Assembly (NCBI RefSeq): GCF_000801105.2
Contig: NC_079514.1
Location: forward strand, 7,688,001 to 7,752,000
DNA length: 64,000 nt
DNA from: Raphanus sativus
Lineage: Eukaryota > Streptophyta > Magnoliopsida > Brassicales > Brassicaceae
Reading direction: 5' to 3'
Shown: positions 11,697 through 23,186 of the stretch, one piece after another
Layout: each line of letters begins with the position of its first letter
Position numbering within the stretch: position 1 is the first letter of the stretch
The notes under the pieces: generated by a model
What the model was told of the DNA's origin: nothing
Databases searched by the model: none
The model's input: the letters and a program-made list of their open reading frames with translations, nothing else
Translations under genes and position numbers: made by a program

Positions 11697-11754
11697 TACT
11701 ACTTAGCAATCATAAAGGCAAAATTACAATAAAATCCAGCTTAATTGAAATCAC

Positions 11755-12325
11755 GATTTACAGTAACACTCAAGAGATATTAATTTACAAAATTAATAAT
11801 GTTGAGACTTTAAAATTTTATTGACTTATAGAGATATTAATTTACAAAAAATATCTTTTTAATTTTTTTTTCTATTTTTTCTACTTTTGTTATAAAATAA
11901 GAAAATATTTGATTTTACCATATATACATTGTTTAAATTTTAGAAATTTGACTTTCATATGGTTTTATTATTTTATTTGGTGTATGTTTCATAGAATTGT
12001 TCGATATAATTTTACTAAATATTATCAAAATATATTGAACTATTAAAAAAATAGATGTATTTTCATTGTAAATATAAAACCAACAATATAATGTTTAGTT
12101 TATACTTATATAAAAATATATATTGATATATTATTAATTTATTATTTCAATGGATTATATATGTACATGAAAGTTTTAAAAATATTATTATCGTATTATT
12201 TTATCGATTTGTATCATATTTTACACCAGTTCTCAAGTTGAGACCGATGAAATTTATTAATTTATAGAAATTATTAATTTATCGAGTATTAATTTATAGA
12301 TGTTATATTGTAGTTGGCTTTTAAT
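11755..12325. repeat. AT-rich dispersed repeat with TATTAATTTA motifs
   Basis: Both ends carry inverted copies of phrases such as GAGATATTAATTTACAAA and TTTATCGAGTATTAATTTAT. A relative lies at 33.4-33.6 kb, with CTCTATAAATTAATAATGTT near its left end. This looks like an old non-autonomous DNA element, but exact ends and target duplication could not be fixed by eye. Confidence 0.4.
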
Positions 12326-12482
12326 CAATAAAGGATATTCAGATTCAAAATATTAAAAAGGTTAGATTTTTTTTTGAATGAACTAATGTTAAATTTATTC
12401 AAAAGAACAAAATACTTTTTTTACAAGAGTTTGTTTTCTCTAAAAGAGATAAAAACAGAGTTTGGAGATCAAAACAGAGCTT

Positions 12483-12539
12483 AGCTTTGTGTGGGGACTT
12501 TCTTTTTTTTTTTTTGAAAAAAGCTTTGTGTGGGGACTT
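12483..12539. repeat. 18-bp direct repeat around a T-run (retroposition-like scar)
   Basis: AGCTTTGTGTGGGGACTT is present at 12483-12500 and again at 12522-12539. The 21 intervening bases are a T-run followed by GAAAAA. On the minus strand this is TTTTTC followed by a poly(A) tract. Confidence 0.65.
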
Positions 12540-12867
12540 GAGCAACTAATTTTCTTGAACTTGTGGAGTGGCAAACCACATCCGGAGTCCGGAGACCTCC
12601 TTCCGACTTATTAAGAAAACAATATCAAGCTTTTTAGTATCTCTCCTCGCAATTCCGTCTTTGAGACTCGTGCTCCGCTCCACTTGTAGTAAATTTGTAC
12701 TCGCCTAAAAGACTCGTCTATTCATATTGGTGCAACTCTTGTCCCAGTTTTCTTTACTATCCATGTCTCCCTTCTTTACAAGCTAATTATCTTCCTAAAT
12801 CACTTTGAGAGGTGCATATATATAACCGTCATAGATTTAGAGAAAATCAATCTAGACACATCACTTT

Positions 12868-12992
12868 TTTTTTTTTGAATTATACAGAGGTATCCTGATC
12901 CTACAGAAGTGGTCTAGACTAGTCACGTGCTGCCACATGTCGGTCCTCTGTCCCTGGCGATGCCGAAATGTTAATTCCCCAGTGGCCGGGAT
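12868..12992 (-). mobile_element. Short truncated retroposon with poly(A) tail and target duplication
   Basis: ACATCACTTTT occurs on both sides (about 12858-12868 and 12993-13003). The insert of about 125 bp begins with a T-run on the plus strand, so its tail is on the minus strand. The minus-strand body starts ATCCCGGCCACTGGGG and ends CTGTATAATTC before the A-run. No open frame. This is a SINE or the 3' end of a LINE; no Pol III boxes were found that would decide. Confidence 0.6.
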
Positions 12993-13432
12993 ACATCACT
13001 TTTAACTTATCTTACAACAAGTTATGTTCAAATAGTTAATGAGTCTATTCCAGCAGCCTATGAAACAAAAAGAGTGTGTAACAAGGTGACGAACCCAAAC
13101 AACAGTTTGGTCTTTTTATTTTATTTTAGTCCAATGAAAGCCTGTTAAGAAGGTTTAACTCATAAGTTTTTACACTTTAAGGGCTTGAATTTAAAGAGTT
13201 AATTTTGAAAAAATCCAAATCCAACTCATAATCCTCTTGTTAGTTGCAGACGTAACACATATATCAGCTCCTCCGCTTTGAAATTCTCGACGACTGAGAA
13301 TGTAAGTTCCGATTTTGTCATCTACCCTCGTCGTACAATCTATACACGGATCGAATAACGGTTCCCTATTTGTGAATTTTGGATATTTAAGTTTTCTGTT
13401 TGCTCTATTAGCCATCAGAAGGGGGTTAGTTA

Positions 13433-14517
13433 ATGGAAGGAGAGAAAGTGATAGAAGAAAGTGGCTTTTTGGCCGCGCCTCTGAAGAAGGTAATAACTAA
13501 TAATAATTAACAAAACGTTTCTGCTGTTTCTCATGAGTAAAAAAAACTTGTGATAATTTTTAAGCAGAAAGGGTCGAATGATAATAATAATAGCAAGGAA
13601 GCAGAGCTGCGATCAGAAATTAAGCAGCTTTTGAGAGAGGCCACTGCATTGTCTCAGTAAGTAAGCACTACATCTTTTCTCTTTTTTTTTATCAGACTCT
13701 CTGTGGTTTTTGTGTCTGTGTTTGTGTTTGATTAAAGAGTGATTCACTCGCTCGCGCGCAGGCCAGCCACGTTTGCGCAAGCTGCTAAACTTAGGAGGTC
13801 AGCAGCTACTAAAGAGAAAGAACTTGCACACTGTGAGTATTGCTTTCAGTCTCTATGGTGATCTTGAGGTTTTGATAGTATGATGCAATAGGGTTGTTAG
13901 ATTTAGAAATGCATTGCAATCTTTTTGGTCTTGTATTAGGTGTGTGTGTGTGTGTGTATCTGTTAATAGTCTTTTGTGAAATTCAGATGTGGAGCAGCAT
14001 AACAAAGAACTGTCATACGATCTGTATGGAAACGTTCTGATTGCTTCAAAGGTAATCTTCTAAGTTGTGTGTGTTGAAGCTTTTTTCTTTTCTTTCAGAA
14101 ACTACTTATGTGAGAAGATGTTGCTAAGAACTTTGTCTCTAGGTTGTGATGTACTTAATCTTGGTATTTTGGTTCTGGAGGACCCCAATTGCCATGATTG
14201 CTAAGCAACTTGTTCAACCCTTTGGTGAGTTAGTTTATTTTGCCGGTTTGACAAAGGTATATCGGTTTCAAAAACTGAATGTGGTGTCTTTCTTTCTCAG
14301 GGAGGTTGTTATCTTGGGGAACAGGAGGTCACTTGACAGGCCATGCGATGGTAGATTCCTTCTTCTCTTGCTTGCTTCTCAATTCATTTGTTTTGGTATG
14401 CTGTTGTGGGAATGAGATTGTTAGTTGGTTGTGTGAAAAATGCAGGTTGGGATCATACCGTGGCTGATACTCTCAACCAGAGTGAGCAAATATGTGTGGA
14501 AGTTCGTTGAGTTCTAA
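13433..14517 (+). CDS. GET1: GET1 / WRB-type receptor of the tail-anchored protein insertion pathway
   Basis: Seven exons were read (13433-13489 first, last ending at stop 14515-14517), giving about 161 residues. The cytosolic coiled-coil part contains [20 protein letters not shown] and [20 protein letters not shown]. It is followed by hydrophobic segments [20 protein letters not shown] and [20 protein letters not shown]. This is the WRB/Get1 layout: an ER-membrane receptor that takes tail-anchored proteins from GET3. The family normally has a luminal N-terminal membrane segment; here the N terminus is short, as in the plant proteins. Same orientation as the CASP-like gene downstream, matching Arabidopsis order (At4g16444 type). 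Confidence 0.88.
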
Positions 14518-15282
14518 AAATCACATTCCTCAAGAAAATTAATGTTTTTTTTCAGTCTTGAAGTTGTAGCCTTTTTAGGAGACACTTGTGCCATAATTGT
14601 TCTTTTCCTAATCTAACTTGGCATTTTTGTACATTATATGGATCCCTATTTTCCAGTTTATGCTGGATTTTTACCAATAACAATGGCAATGATAGCATAT
14701 TGAAGGACCAACTATGGGTTTGGTTTAAGAGGGGCTAATTGGGAGAGTTTTGAAGTGTAATAAATAAAAAGAAGAAGGGACAAGACAATGGTGTTCATTA
14801 AATACTAGCAGTGTTGTAGTACAGAGCATGTGTGTGTGTGTGGCCATACAAAGTCCCCATCTTAGAAGTTAACCATTCTTTTCCACTTTCCTAGAACATT
14901 AAAAGACAAACATAGAGAGTACTCTCATAATAATCCTTTGATTAAAGATCCTAAAACTTCATTTGTGATACTTCACTTTCGTATTAAATGCATCTTTAAA
15001 TACGCTTACAAGAGATCTTCTACCACTTGGCAGCTTCTGGGACTATATGTTTCTGCGTAATGATCAAAAAGGGTTTCAGACAGTAACTAAAGTGTTATTA
15101 GGACAACACAATCTTAATTTAGATCAAGTTTGAAAGCATGAAGCGTATTTTTTTCTTATAAGTGGGACACTGAGCAAACTCCTTTTAAAGACCGTTCAAA
15201 CCCAAACTAGTCTTTTTATTTCTCTCTGGTCTCTCTACGGACTGTGTGTTCTGTCCTAAAGTTTATATTTTTAAGGGCACAA
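14518..15282. other. Intergenic between GET1 and the CASP-like gene
   Basis: 3' flank of GET1 followed by the CASP-like promoter. A short (TG)n run lies near 14828-14840. No coding sequence or element was recognised. Confidence 0.5.
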
Positions 15283-16306
15283 ATGAGTCCAGGAAACGTA
15301 GCCGTCTTCCACGGAGGCAAGATGAAGCTGATTGATCGGAGACTGAAGCTAACAGAGCTGCTCCTAAGGTGCTCCGCTACTGCTCTCGCTCTGCTCGCGC
15401 TTATTCTGATAGTGACAAACACTCAGGTCAAGCAAATCTTCACAATTGAGAAGAGAGCCAAGTACACCGACATGAAGGCCCTTGTGTTAGCTCTATTAAA
15501 ACCTCCCTTTTTTTCAGTTTTAGTAAACCCAACTAACACCAGTTCACTTTGTAAAGTCTGAAACTTTTTTTTTTGGTTTCTTACTTGATGGATGCAGGTT
15601 CTTGGTGGTCGCTAATGGGATAGCTGCGGCTTATTCCTTGTTGCAGTCAGTTCGTTGCGTGGTGGGTTCGATGAAAGGAAGCGTTTTGCTCGACAAGTCC
15701 CTTGCTTGGGCCATTTTCTTAGGCGATCAGGTGAGTTAGTCTTAGTCTAGTCTTGTGTGTTCTTTCTCTATACATCTTGTTGTTTACCAAAAGTAGCTGT
15801 GGAAGTTTGTGGGTATGGCTTTGTCGTTTTTGATCTCTCATGGTCGGCTGGGTGTCAGGTTTGAGTGAAGTAGGGTTTTTGCTATGTTGAAAAGTCTTTA
15901 CAAGCATTTAATGGGTTTGGTTGGATATGAGATGGGAGTGTACTTTTTAGGTAGAGAATGTTTGCTTGTTTTGTTGAATCTAGGAGAGACTGAGGTAGTA
16001 AACTTGAAAGCTGTGTAATTGGTTTGTTAATATAATGAGCAGGCGATGGCTTACATAAGTGTGGCAGCAATAGCAGCATCAGCAGAGTCTGGTTTGATTG
16101 GAATAAGAGGCGAGGAAAAGCTGCAGTGGATGAAGCTGTGCAATATGTTTGGCAAGTTCTGCAACCGATCCGCTGGAGGAACCGCAACCGCCTTGCTTGC
16201 CTCTGTTGCTTTGGTTTTCGTCTCTTGCATCTCTGCTTTTAGTCTATTCCGGTTGTACGGTGGTGGTGCCACCCAAAGACACCCAAACCTTTCCGTGACG
16301 AAGTGA
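15283..16306 (+). CDS. CASP-like membrane protein, subfamily 2B
   Basis: Three exons (15283-15485, 15598-15730, 16043-16306) encode 199 residues. Four hydrophobic segments are visible: [60 protein letters not shown] and [20 protein letters not shown]. The conserved arginine of the first CASP membrane segment and the aspartate in the third (GDQAMAY) are present, as is the family phrase [15 protein letters not shown]-like (UPF0497/MARVEL-related) proteins scaffold plasma-membrane domains. The start at MSPGNVAV is chosen over an upstream in-frame non-ATG extension. Order and orientation fit At4g16442. Confidence 0.9.
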
Positions 16307-16512
16307 AAACAGCTCCTTAGTAGTGTTGAAATGTTGTTAAGAAACCAAAAAGAAAGTGAAAGTGCATGCATCTTTTTTGTCTTCCACCTTATGTTAAACT
16401 GATTATGTTCTCTGTGACATATTATATAATTTTGATGCCAGAGTTTGTTTTGGTTTGGCTAGTAATAAAAGTACATTTGATACAACCCCAATAACAACAC
16501 TGTTACAGTTTT

Positions 16513-17883
16513 TTACATATCAACGACACTACTGTGAGAGAGAGAGGCAAGGAGCTTGTCCTTCAACTCCTCAGCTGTGCAGCCACCTTGAGGCCGGATA
16601 CTGAACGTATGAACCACACCCTCCTCCGTCACAGCCACGTTCGTATCACGAGGCGTAACCTCATTCTCCCTGAACATCCGTATCGCTTTCGAAACCGGAT
16701 GACTCTCCAACGCACAGCTCACCCTCACCACCGCCCCGTCCTCCTCCTGCCTCTCTTGATAATCAACATCCCCCGGAGTGATCTGATTAGTCTCCCTCCT
16801 CTTCATCACCATCTTCTCCGTCTCGTAAACCCTAATCTTCTTCTGCATATCCGTGATGTACGTGATCGCGTCAGCGAGGAGCGAAGCCTTGTCCATCTTG
16901 GAGATGTTAGGCACCACAGCTCTCAACGCGTAGAATCTCTGGTTCAGCTTCTCCCTCCTCTGCCTCTCCGCTTCCACGTGGTTCAACGCCTCTTCTCTCC
17001 CGTTCGCCGGCTTCCTCCCTCTCTTCCTCGGCTTCTGCTCGTCAGTCAGATGGTTCGAACCTCCGACCTCGTATGCGTCCAGGGAGAAACCACCAGTAGT
17101 GTCGTCCTCCATCTTAGGCGAGAAGTTAATACTCATAGACCGCGGTTTCAGACTCAGCTGTCTACCAAAGATCTTGGGAGGAGCTTCTTTACCACAGCCG
17201 AACACTGACTTCACCATCTCGATCACGCTCTTATCCTCCGGGATCAGTTTCAACGAACCGAGCTCGACAACTCCAGAGTTAACCGGGACAGACAAGACAG
17301 TCTTGAAACCAGCGGATCTAGCTAAAAACGACCTAACCCTGTAGTAACTCAAACAGCTAGGCAAATCCGACGCCCAAAGCGCCTTCCCGGAGACGTAAGT
17401 TCCCGCGGGACCGTACTTGGTGGAATCACACCTAAAGTAGAAATACAAAGACGCGAAGTAAAACACGTCGAGATCAGTGAGACCACCCTCTGACTTCGCC
17501 AGAAGACGACGGTCTTCTAAGAAGAAGGAGGAGTGGAGCTTCCGAAGCACGAGCCGTTTGGTCTCGTCTTCTTCTTTTGTTTCTTCAGAGTTTTTCTTGT
17601 GGGGACGGTAATGGCCGTCTCCCCAGATCAAGACGCAGCCGTCGGAGGAGGAGGTGTTGGCGTTGGAAGCTAGCCAGAAGACGGCGTAGTCCCAGTCGGA
17701 GGAGCCTTCGACGAGGTGACGCAGGCCTTGTTGAAGATTGGGATCGGTTGGAGGATGCGGAGGAGGAGGGAGGAGCTTGGAAGTGTTTGAAGAGATGAAG
17801 AAGTCGCAAGCTTCGGTGCCTATGGTGGATTCCACCATCGCTCGGTCTTCTTGATTCTCCCAGAACTTTTGACCGCCGCCCAT
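16513..17883 (-). CDS. bHLH transcription factor of the JAM group (bHLH3-like)
   Basis: A single 456-residue exon. The N-terminal bHLH-MYC domain includes [20 protein letters not shown] and the family phrase VYFYFR-like [10 protein letters not shown]. The bHLH lies at about residues 298-348 with [16 protein letters not shown], carrying the H-E-R residues that contact E/G-boxes, and loop and helix 2 in [18 protein letters not shown]-terminal ACT-like region reads [18 protein letters not shown] proteins (bHLH3/13/17) are jasmonate-responsive repressors that compete with MYC2 for G-boxes, which is family knowledge. A CACGTG lies about 110 bp upstream at 17993-17998, and a (GA)n run is in the leader. 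Family length is about 467 residues, so this is full length. Confidence 0.92.
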   Translation of the reverse strand: MGGGQKFWENQEDRAMVESTIGTEACDFFISSNTSKLLPPPPHPPTDPNLQQGLRHLVEGSSDWDYAVFWLASNANTSSSDGCVLIWGDGHYRPHKKNSEETKEEDETKRLVLRKLHSSFFLEDRRLLAKSEGGLTDLDVFYFASLYFYFRCDSTKYGPAGTYVSGKALWASDLPSCLSYYRVRSFLARSAGFKTVLSVPVNSGVVELGSLKLIPEDKSVIEMVKSVFGCGKEAPPKIFGRQLSLKPRSMSINFSPKMEDDTTGGFSLDAYEVGGSNHLTDEQKPRKRGRKPANGREEALNHVEAERQRREKLNQRFYALRAVVPNISKMDKASLLADAITYITDMQKKIRVYETEKMVMKRRETNQITPGDVDYQERQEEDGAVVRVSCALESHPVSKAIRMFRENEVTPRDTNVAVTEEGVVHTFSIRPQGGCTAEELKDKLLASLSHSSVVDM

Positions 17884-17992
17884 TGATTCTCTCCGACGAA
17901 ATGGATGATTAGGGATTAGAGAGAGAGAGAGAGAGTTGAGGTATGGAGGTTGAGATCGCTGCTTTACTGAGTTTGTGAGGAAGAAGGAGAAT

Positions 17993-17998
17993 CACGTG
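17993..17998. promoter_or_regulatory. G-box CACGTG upstream of the JAM-type bHLH gene
   Basis: A perfect palindromic G-box about 110 bp 5' of the bHLH start codon. MYC2 and JAM factors bind this element, so self- or cross-regulation is possible. One six-base site can occur by chance. Confidence 0.35.
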
Positions 17999-18268
17999 TT
18001 TCTTGTTTGGGTTTGATGATGTGGTAGAAAGGGCGAAGGAGTTTGTAAAGTTTGAATATTTAATTTCTTTTGAGGAGAAAGTAATTGAACCAAAGAGAAA
18101 GACAAAAACCTGAGCTTTGATTTTGACTCAGATCTGTAGTGACGAAGAAAGAAGAGAGAAGAAACGAGGAAGATGAGACAAACGTACTAGTGTCTGAAAT
18201 TGAATCGTCTAGTGTCTGAATTAAAAACGTTTCCCTTTGTAACTGCTGCAAACGTTATTTACCTTTTT

Positions 18269-18319
18269 ACATGTGTGGTTGGTCAGATGGCCAAAAAAAA
18301 AAAGTAATACATGTGTGGT
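18269..18319. repeat. Direct-repeat pair around an A-run (retroposition-like scar)
   Basis: ACATGTGTGGT occurs at 18269-18279 and 18309-18319, enclosing 29 bases that end in GATGGCC, an A-run and GTAAT. Weaker than the other scars because the A-run is not flush with the second repeat. Confidence 0.4.
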
Positions 18320-18517
18320 GTGGTGTCTAATCGAATCATAATAGGCTGCGGGTTCGGGTAGTTCGGTTTATTTGATTCTTGGTTAGCACAAAATATGATT
18401 GATCTTAACCGACCAATTTCTTTTTTCTTTTTACTTGGGTTTCGGTTGTAAAAAAGAGTTTGATTCACCAAGAAAGCGTCTCTGAACCAGATAAGAGTTG
18501 GTTTTGTTTTATGTCAG

Positions 18518-19545
18518 GGAAATCTAACTTTCCCGCTTATTTCTCCGGACTGGAGTGCTGATGATGAAGTGCTTCTCCTTGGGGTACTGCTACTACTACT
18601 CCCTTCTTTCAACATCTCCTAAAGGCCTATGTTTTTTTTTTCTTCAGGAAATTGTAGTTTTATGTTTAACTTAATTCAGGGACTTGAGATTCATGGGGCA
18701 GAGGTCGCGGAGCATGTGAGTACTAAGTGTAAACAACAGTGTCTTGACCACCACAGATACATTTACTTGAACTCCCCGTTTTTCCCACTTCCAGTAATTG
18801 CCTGTATCCATCCATCTTATAAAACGTATATCCGCCACAGTTGTGGGTGCTAGCCTCTTTTGTTATGTTGTTAATCTTAGAGGCAACATTGGTTTTTGTC
18901 TCTCCAGGATAATGTCACATGTAGCAGGGAAGAGCAAAAAAAAAAGGTTCAAGCCATGGCAAAAGTAGGAACAGTTGAAGATAAGAAAGGTCTGCACTAC
19001 TTCGCTTGATTCTTTCTTGAATGGTATTACTCTCTTAGTTCTTGAAATTAATGCGGCTTCTTCTTTTACAGCAGAGCAGAACATGAAAGAAGAGTACCCC
19101 TTTTCTCCTCCTAAAGTCAAGTATGTCTCTCCTTCTCAGATACTCTACAGTCTCACAGAAGAGTAGAGTACCCGTTTTCTCATTTCTTATTCAAGCTTCT
19201 TGCAGAGTTGAAAGAAGCTAATTTGATCCACCATATTTTATCAATCCAACAAAAAAAAGGCTCAATAATTGTCATTGTGTCTATCCATTCTCCTTTGTTT
19301 CTATGTTTTGATGTGTTTTGTGGTCAGAGTCTCATACAGACAGAAGCTTTGGAGGAAAGAAACCTGTTACCCCTGGAAACAACTCTTTGGTTGAACTGAG
19401 TAGTTACAAGTTACAACCACAAAAGACAAGAGTTCAACACTGAATATGACACAATGATGCTGAGCAGCAGCCCTGGGCCGAGATGGAGTTCAAACAGAAC
19501 GATACTCCTGAAGATAAAAAGGCTGAAGCTACGTGTGTATTGCTT
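18518..19545 (+). pseudogene. ADA2b transcriptional adaptor pseudogene (middle and C-terminal part)
   Basis: Exon remnants in order match the SANT region and beyond of ADA2b, a SAGA/GCN5 adaptor. They are FPLISPDWSADDEVLLL, then GLEIHGAEVAEHVSTK and YIYLNSPFFPLP, then MSHVAGK, AEQNMKEEYPFSPPKVK, SFGGKKPVTPGNNSLVEL and AEMEFKQNDTPED. The N-terminal ZZ-finger exons are absent, GNW of the SANT motif is deleted, and frames break several times: an A-run after MSHVAGK, and a small duplication after LSSY. It lies exactly between bHLH3-like and At4g16410-like genes, where Arabidopsis carries At4g16420 (ADA2b). A functional copy presumably exists elsewhere. Confidence 0.88.
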
Positions 19546-19724
19546 AGCTTTAAGATCACAAGTAGAAGAAGGGTATTGCTCAGTTTTTAAGGCTTGTGTA
19601 AAATGTAATTTATAATAAAAAAAAAATGATTCAGTTATCCGCAGAGATAAGGTGCAGGAGAGCCACACAATCTAAAAGTATATAAGATTTAGAATCAGAC
19701 TCCCCACACGGAAGAAGTGAGAGG

Positions 19725-20300
19725 ATGATGAATATGACGATGTCTCTCCCCAAAATGAAACTATCTTCTCTGCAACCTCATCTCCATTTGAGCAGTAGCA
19801 GGTTACTAGCACCAGCAGCAAAGGCGGTGTCTCCGAGCTCAAGCATAAGCACCAGAACACCGTGCCGCCGTGTTCAGTGCCAAGCATCCACAAGAAGAAG
19901 AAGATCAACGGTGGAAAGATCCACCAGAACCAATCTTGAAAAGACACAACCTTTAGGGCTGGAGAAGAAGCAACTGAGACAAGCTCTGGTGACCGGTGTC
20001 TCCGTAGGTTTGATGATGGCTCTGGTAATGGGAATAGATGGAGAAAAGGCGATGGCTTTGGGACCGGAAGGTCCTCTGATGGAAGAGTTCTGGGACAACG
20101 TGAGAAGGTACGGTCTTTACGCACTCACCGTCAGCACGGGAGCTCTCTCCGCCGTGTTCGAGCCCATCTTCGAACTCCTCAAGAACCCAATCTCCGCCGT
20201 TCTCATCGTGATCATCTTAGGTGGAAGCTTCTACATCGTCTCCCAAGTCGTCTCGGCCATGGTTGGTGTCAACGAGTTCGCTTATGATTATGGATACTGA
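19725..20300 (+). CDS. Plastid-targeted two-pass membrane protein, At4g16410-like
   Basis: Single exon of 191 residues. The first 70 residues are rich in serine, threonine and arginine with few acids, typical of a chloroplast transit peptide, with a possible cleavage near RRVQCQA. Hydrophobic segments follow: ALVTGVSVGLMMALVMGI, LTVSTGALSAVF and ISAVLIVIILGGSFYIVSQV, ending FAYDYGY. The gene is conserved in plants; I know no established function. The start used is the first of several methionines (MMNMTMS). It sits between the ADA2b relic and a convergent small gene, as expected for the syntenic region. Confidence 0.82.
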   Translation: MMNMTMSLPKMKLSSLQPHLHLSSSRLLAPAAKAVSPSSSISTRTPCRRVQCQASTRRRRSTVERSTRTNLEKTQPLGLEKKQLRQALVTGVSVGLMMALVMGIDGEKAMALGPEGPLMEEFWDNVRRYGLYALTVSTGALSAVFEPIFELLKNPISAVLIVIILGGSFYIVSQVVSAMVGVNEFAYDYGY

Positions 20301-20464
20301 GAGTTAAATACTCTGTTTCTTTGAATACTCTGTTTCTACTACATGTTATGGTCATCGATACTCTGTTTCTGCATTAGTCTTATGAACTTAATGAGTCAGT
20401 GACATTTTATTTGACATTAAAGAGATCAACTTTGTACATTGTTTTGAGATGGGTACATATTCTT

Positions 20465-20731
20465 TCAATTATATTTGTGAAAATCTTCAGGCAGTCCGGC
20501 GACGTAATCCATGATTCCCTCGCCGGTAGGTTCATCTGAGAGTTGTTGAAAGCCACCGGAGGTGATTGCCATGGCTAATAAGGCGGCAGTTGACGCAAAC
20601 AGAGGCCAGAAGTAAGCTAATAAGTCGAGGATTCTTGGTGCTGCGTACAGGAGGGACGACACGACCACGGTCACGATGATTGAGGCCATGACGTGGAACT
20701 TGTACTCCATTAGTCTTGCTTGAATCTCCAT
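20465..20731 (-). CDS. Small membrane protein, At4g16400-like, unknown function
   Basis: 88 residues in one exon, starting MEIQARLMEYKFHV; a longer open frame upstream is leader sequence with a (CT)n run. Two membrane segments are visible: VMASIIVTVVVSSLLYAAP and LAYFWPLFASTAALLAMAIT. The C terminus GIMDYVAGLPEDF is hydrophilic. It is convergent with the gene at 19725-20300, about 165 bp apart. It matches the position of At4g16400; function unknown. Confidence 0.75.
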   Translation of the reverse strand: MEIQARLMEYKFHVMASIIVTVVVSSLLYAAPRILDLLAYFWPLFASTAALLAMAITSGGFQQLSDEPTGEGIMDYVAGLPEDFHKYN

Positions 20732-21866
20732 TTCTTGTTGATCCAGAGAGAGAGAGAGAGAGAATATGAGAGATGTTGAAGATGAGAACTCTGATGAATG
20801 CAGTTTGTAAGGAAGGAGAATGAGATGGTTTTTAACGTCAGCTTTGTTGATCAACGCAAGTTCTCTGGTCCTTTTCTTTAGTGGCTGTGTTCTTTGCTTG
20901 GTGAAGTTTCCCCTTTGTTTACCCAATTAGTTTAACCGAAGATTCATAACTACTCTACCTGCAATGACATGAAGACCCCTGCAGTTTTAGAGGATGTGAA
21001 GGGGCATAACCGTCATTTTAGGAATGATGGATGAGACATTGGAGATGCCTTTGTCCAGGGGGAATGGGTTTTGTCTCTTTTCTTCATTTTGATTACCAAA
21101 CACAAAGACTTTGTTTAAAAGCTTTTAAGAGGAGAATGAAGGAACAAGAACCGAATCGAATCGAGTCGCTTTGCAAAGTTTCGTACTTTTCATCATTTCC
21201 TCTGGAAAGGCATCAACTTTGTAATTACCTCACAAGTGATTGATTTTACTATTAAACAATTCAAAATATCAACTTAAATAGGTTTACCAAAAACAAACCC
21301 ATTAAAGGAACTGTAAGTTGAACACTTTACAGATCACAAGATTTACAAAGGAGAATCCAATTACTAGACTGAGTTATTATTATCAAAACTCTTTCCTTCT
21401 GCTACTCAGTTAAAGTATACAGCAACATGACTAAGAAGCCACATCATTAGTTATCTACCTCTACTATTGTCTGTATAAAATAACCAAAAGAAGCTAACTT
21501 CCCATAACAAGAAATCGAGATCATCTCTAACCAAATTTTTCTGAGCATATGTGAATGTTAGTGATCAATCATCAAAACTATAAACTAGTGTTATAAGAAC
21601 TAGTAGCTTCGTAAGAATAAGGTACAACACAGGATATAGATATAACTGATAAAGGGTAATATATATTATTCTTGGTTCATATTTAAGAAATAAAACAGTT
21701 TTCTTATAATGTTTACAGTTACAGCCTTTTTTAAAAATACAACGTTACATTTAAACATCTCTCTATATATTCTTTTTATTATTTGTATCAGAAGAAAAGA
21801 AAGATTTTGAAGGAAAATATAATAAGGATACAAAGAGAGTGAATAAGGGAAGGAATCATAATAATA
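20732..21866. other. Intergenic between At4g16400-like and the HIPP gene
   Basis: Promoter of the small membrane protein gene and 3' flank of the HIPP gene. No trace of the PPR gene that I expect here in Arabidopsis was recognised. Confidence 0.45.
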
Positions 21867-23186
21867 TCACATGATGGAGCAGCTTTGTGGGTTCTCTTCG
21901 CTGAAGTAATCGCATCTGTTGAGGTTGCATTGTCGGTAACTAGGTGGTGGTCCTCCTCCCCAGCTGTCATAGACAGGTCGGCCATAAGTCTCGTACTGAT
22001 GCTGTGGTGGCTGCGGCATTCCGTATCCACTGAACGCTGGCCCACCTCCAAAACCGTCATAGTATGATGGCCCATAATACATAGCTGCTACTGGTTGCCC
22101 CTGTGACATCATCGGCATCGCTTGTGGTGGTGGTCCAGCCTGCTTTGGTGCTGCAGCAGGTGCCTGTGCCTGCTGTGCAGGAGCTGGTGCGGCGGGTTTA
22201 GCCGCTGCCGGTTTGTCGGATTCTTTGGGTTTCTCTGCTTGCTTAGGCTTCTCAGCTTCCTTCGGTTTTTCAGCCTGTTTAGGCTTTTCAGACTCTTTGG
22301 GCTTTTCAGGTTGCTTAGGCTTCTCGCCGGCCTCTTTGGGCTTCTCGGCGGGTTTGGGAGCATCTTTGGGCTTTTGGGCAGGAGGAGGCTGAGCTTGTGG
22401 CTGAGGCTGAGGCGGTTTGGGTGGCTGGACGATCTCGATGGTCTTGATAGAGCCACCACCTTTAGAACAGAGTTTGTCCATGATCTTCTCAGGGCTGCAG
22501 CAGACCACCTTGATGATGACTATGTTGGACTTCTCATCAAACAGTTGGTCTCTGATTTCTCTTGTTCAAAACCCACACAAATCATCATCCACTCAGTCCA
22601 TTTCCTCAATCAAATCAAACAACTAATAATCCACAAGAATCTTTTTTGAGAAAAAGACAGAAGGAACTCACGAGGGATCTGGCAAAGAACCTTCTTGACC
22701 TTCTTGTAACACTTGGCACACTCAAGATCCACCTTCAACTTCATCATAGTTACCTGTTTTTTTTTTTTTTTGGATATTGACATCATTAAAATCCTCAGAT
22801 TCTCTTATTAGTGGTAAAAGTGGAAACAACACACTTCACGTTTCTAAGCATCTAATTACTGAGACAGAACTGATTCGTTCTCTGTCTGACACAAAGTAAG
22901 AAAGAAAGAGAGATTCTCTTATCACTTGCACGAGTTTTACCTTTATAAAATGGTTTGATCGCATTATTTTAGTCCATACCAAACCAACATATCTCACAAA
23001 TACAAAAAATATATTTTATAAACAAGAAATGAGCAGAAAAGGAGAGAATCAAAAGCTCCACAAGATAGTTAATTCTTAAGACCCACCCACGTACATAAAC
23101 CACAACTTTCTCTGTCTACTGAAAGTAAAACAAAACAAGAATGAGAGAGAGAAGAAAGCTACCTTCTCCTTCCCCTTCTCGGCCAT
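21867..23186 (-). CDS. Heavy-metal-associated isoprenylated plant protein (HIPP-type)
   Basis: Three exons (23163-23186, 22672-22753, 21867-22558) encode about 265 residues. The N-terminal HMA domain reads VTMMKLKVDLECAKCYKKVK with the CxxC metal motif, and continues through NIVIIKVVCCSPEKIMDKL. A long low-complexity middle has repeated KPKEAEKPKQ/KPKESEKPKQ units and Q/P/A-rich stretches. The tail is tyrosine-, glycine- and proline-rich and ends DYFSEENPQSCSIM, where CSIM is a farnesylation CaaX box. These features define HIPPs, which bind metals and associate with membranes or nuclei. The position fits At4g16380. The repeat length probably varies between alleles. Confidence 0.9.

Larger units (their letters stand above)
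8658..13432. other. Gene-free region with mobile-element debris
   Basis: About 4.8 kb without a supportable gene. It contains the retroposition scars, hAT MITE, Stowaway MITE and retroposon listed separately, plus very AT-rich DNA at 11.7-12.4 kb. In Arabidopsis a NARF-like iron-sulfur protein gene is expected near here; no trace of it was seen. Confidence 0.5.

Noticed and set aside
16534..17208. 224-codon plus-strand ORF opposite the JAM-type bHLH
   Set aside because: Antisense shadow of a GC-rich conserved exon, with arginine/leucine-rich nonsense composition.
22122..22649. 175-codon ORF opposite the HIPP gene
   Set aside because: Antisense of the lysine/proline repeat; composition is an artefact of the repeat.
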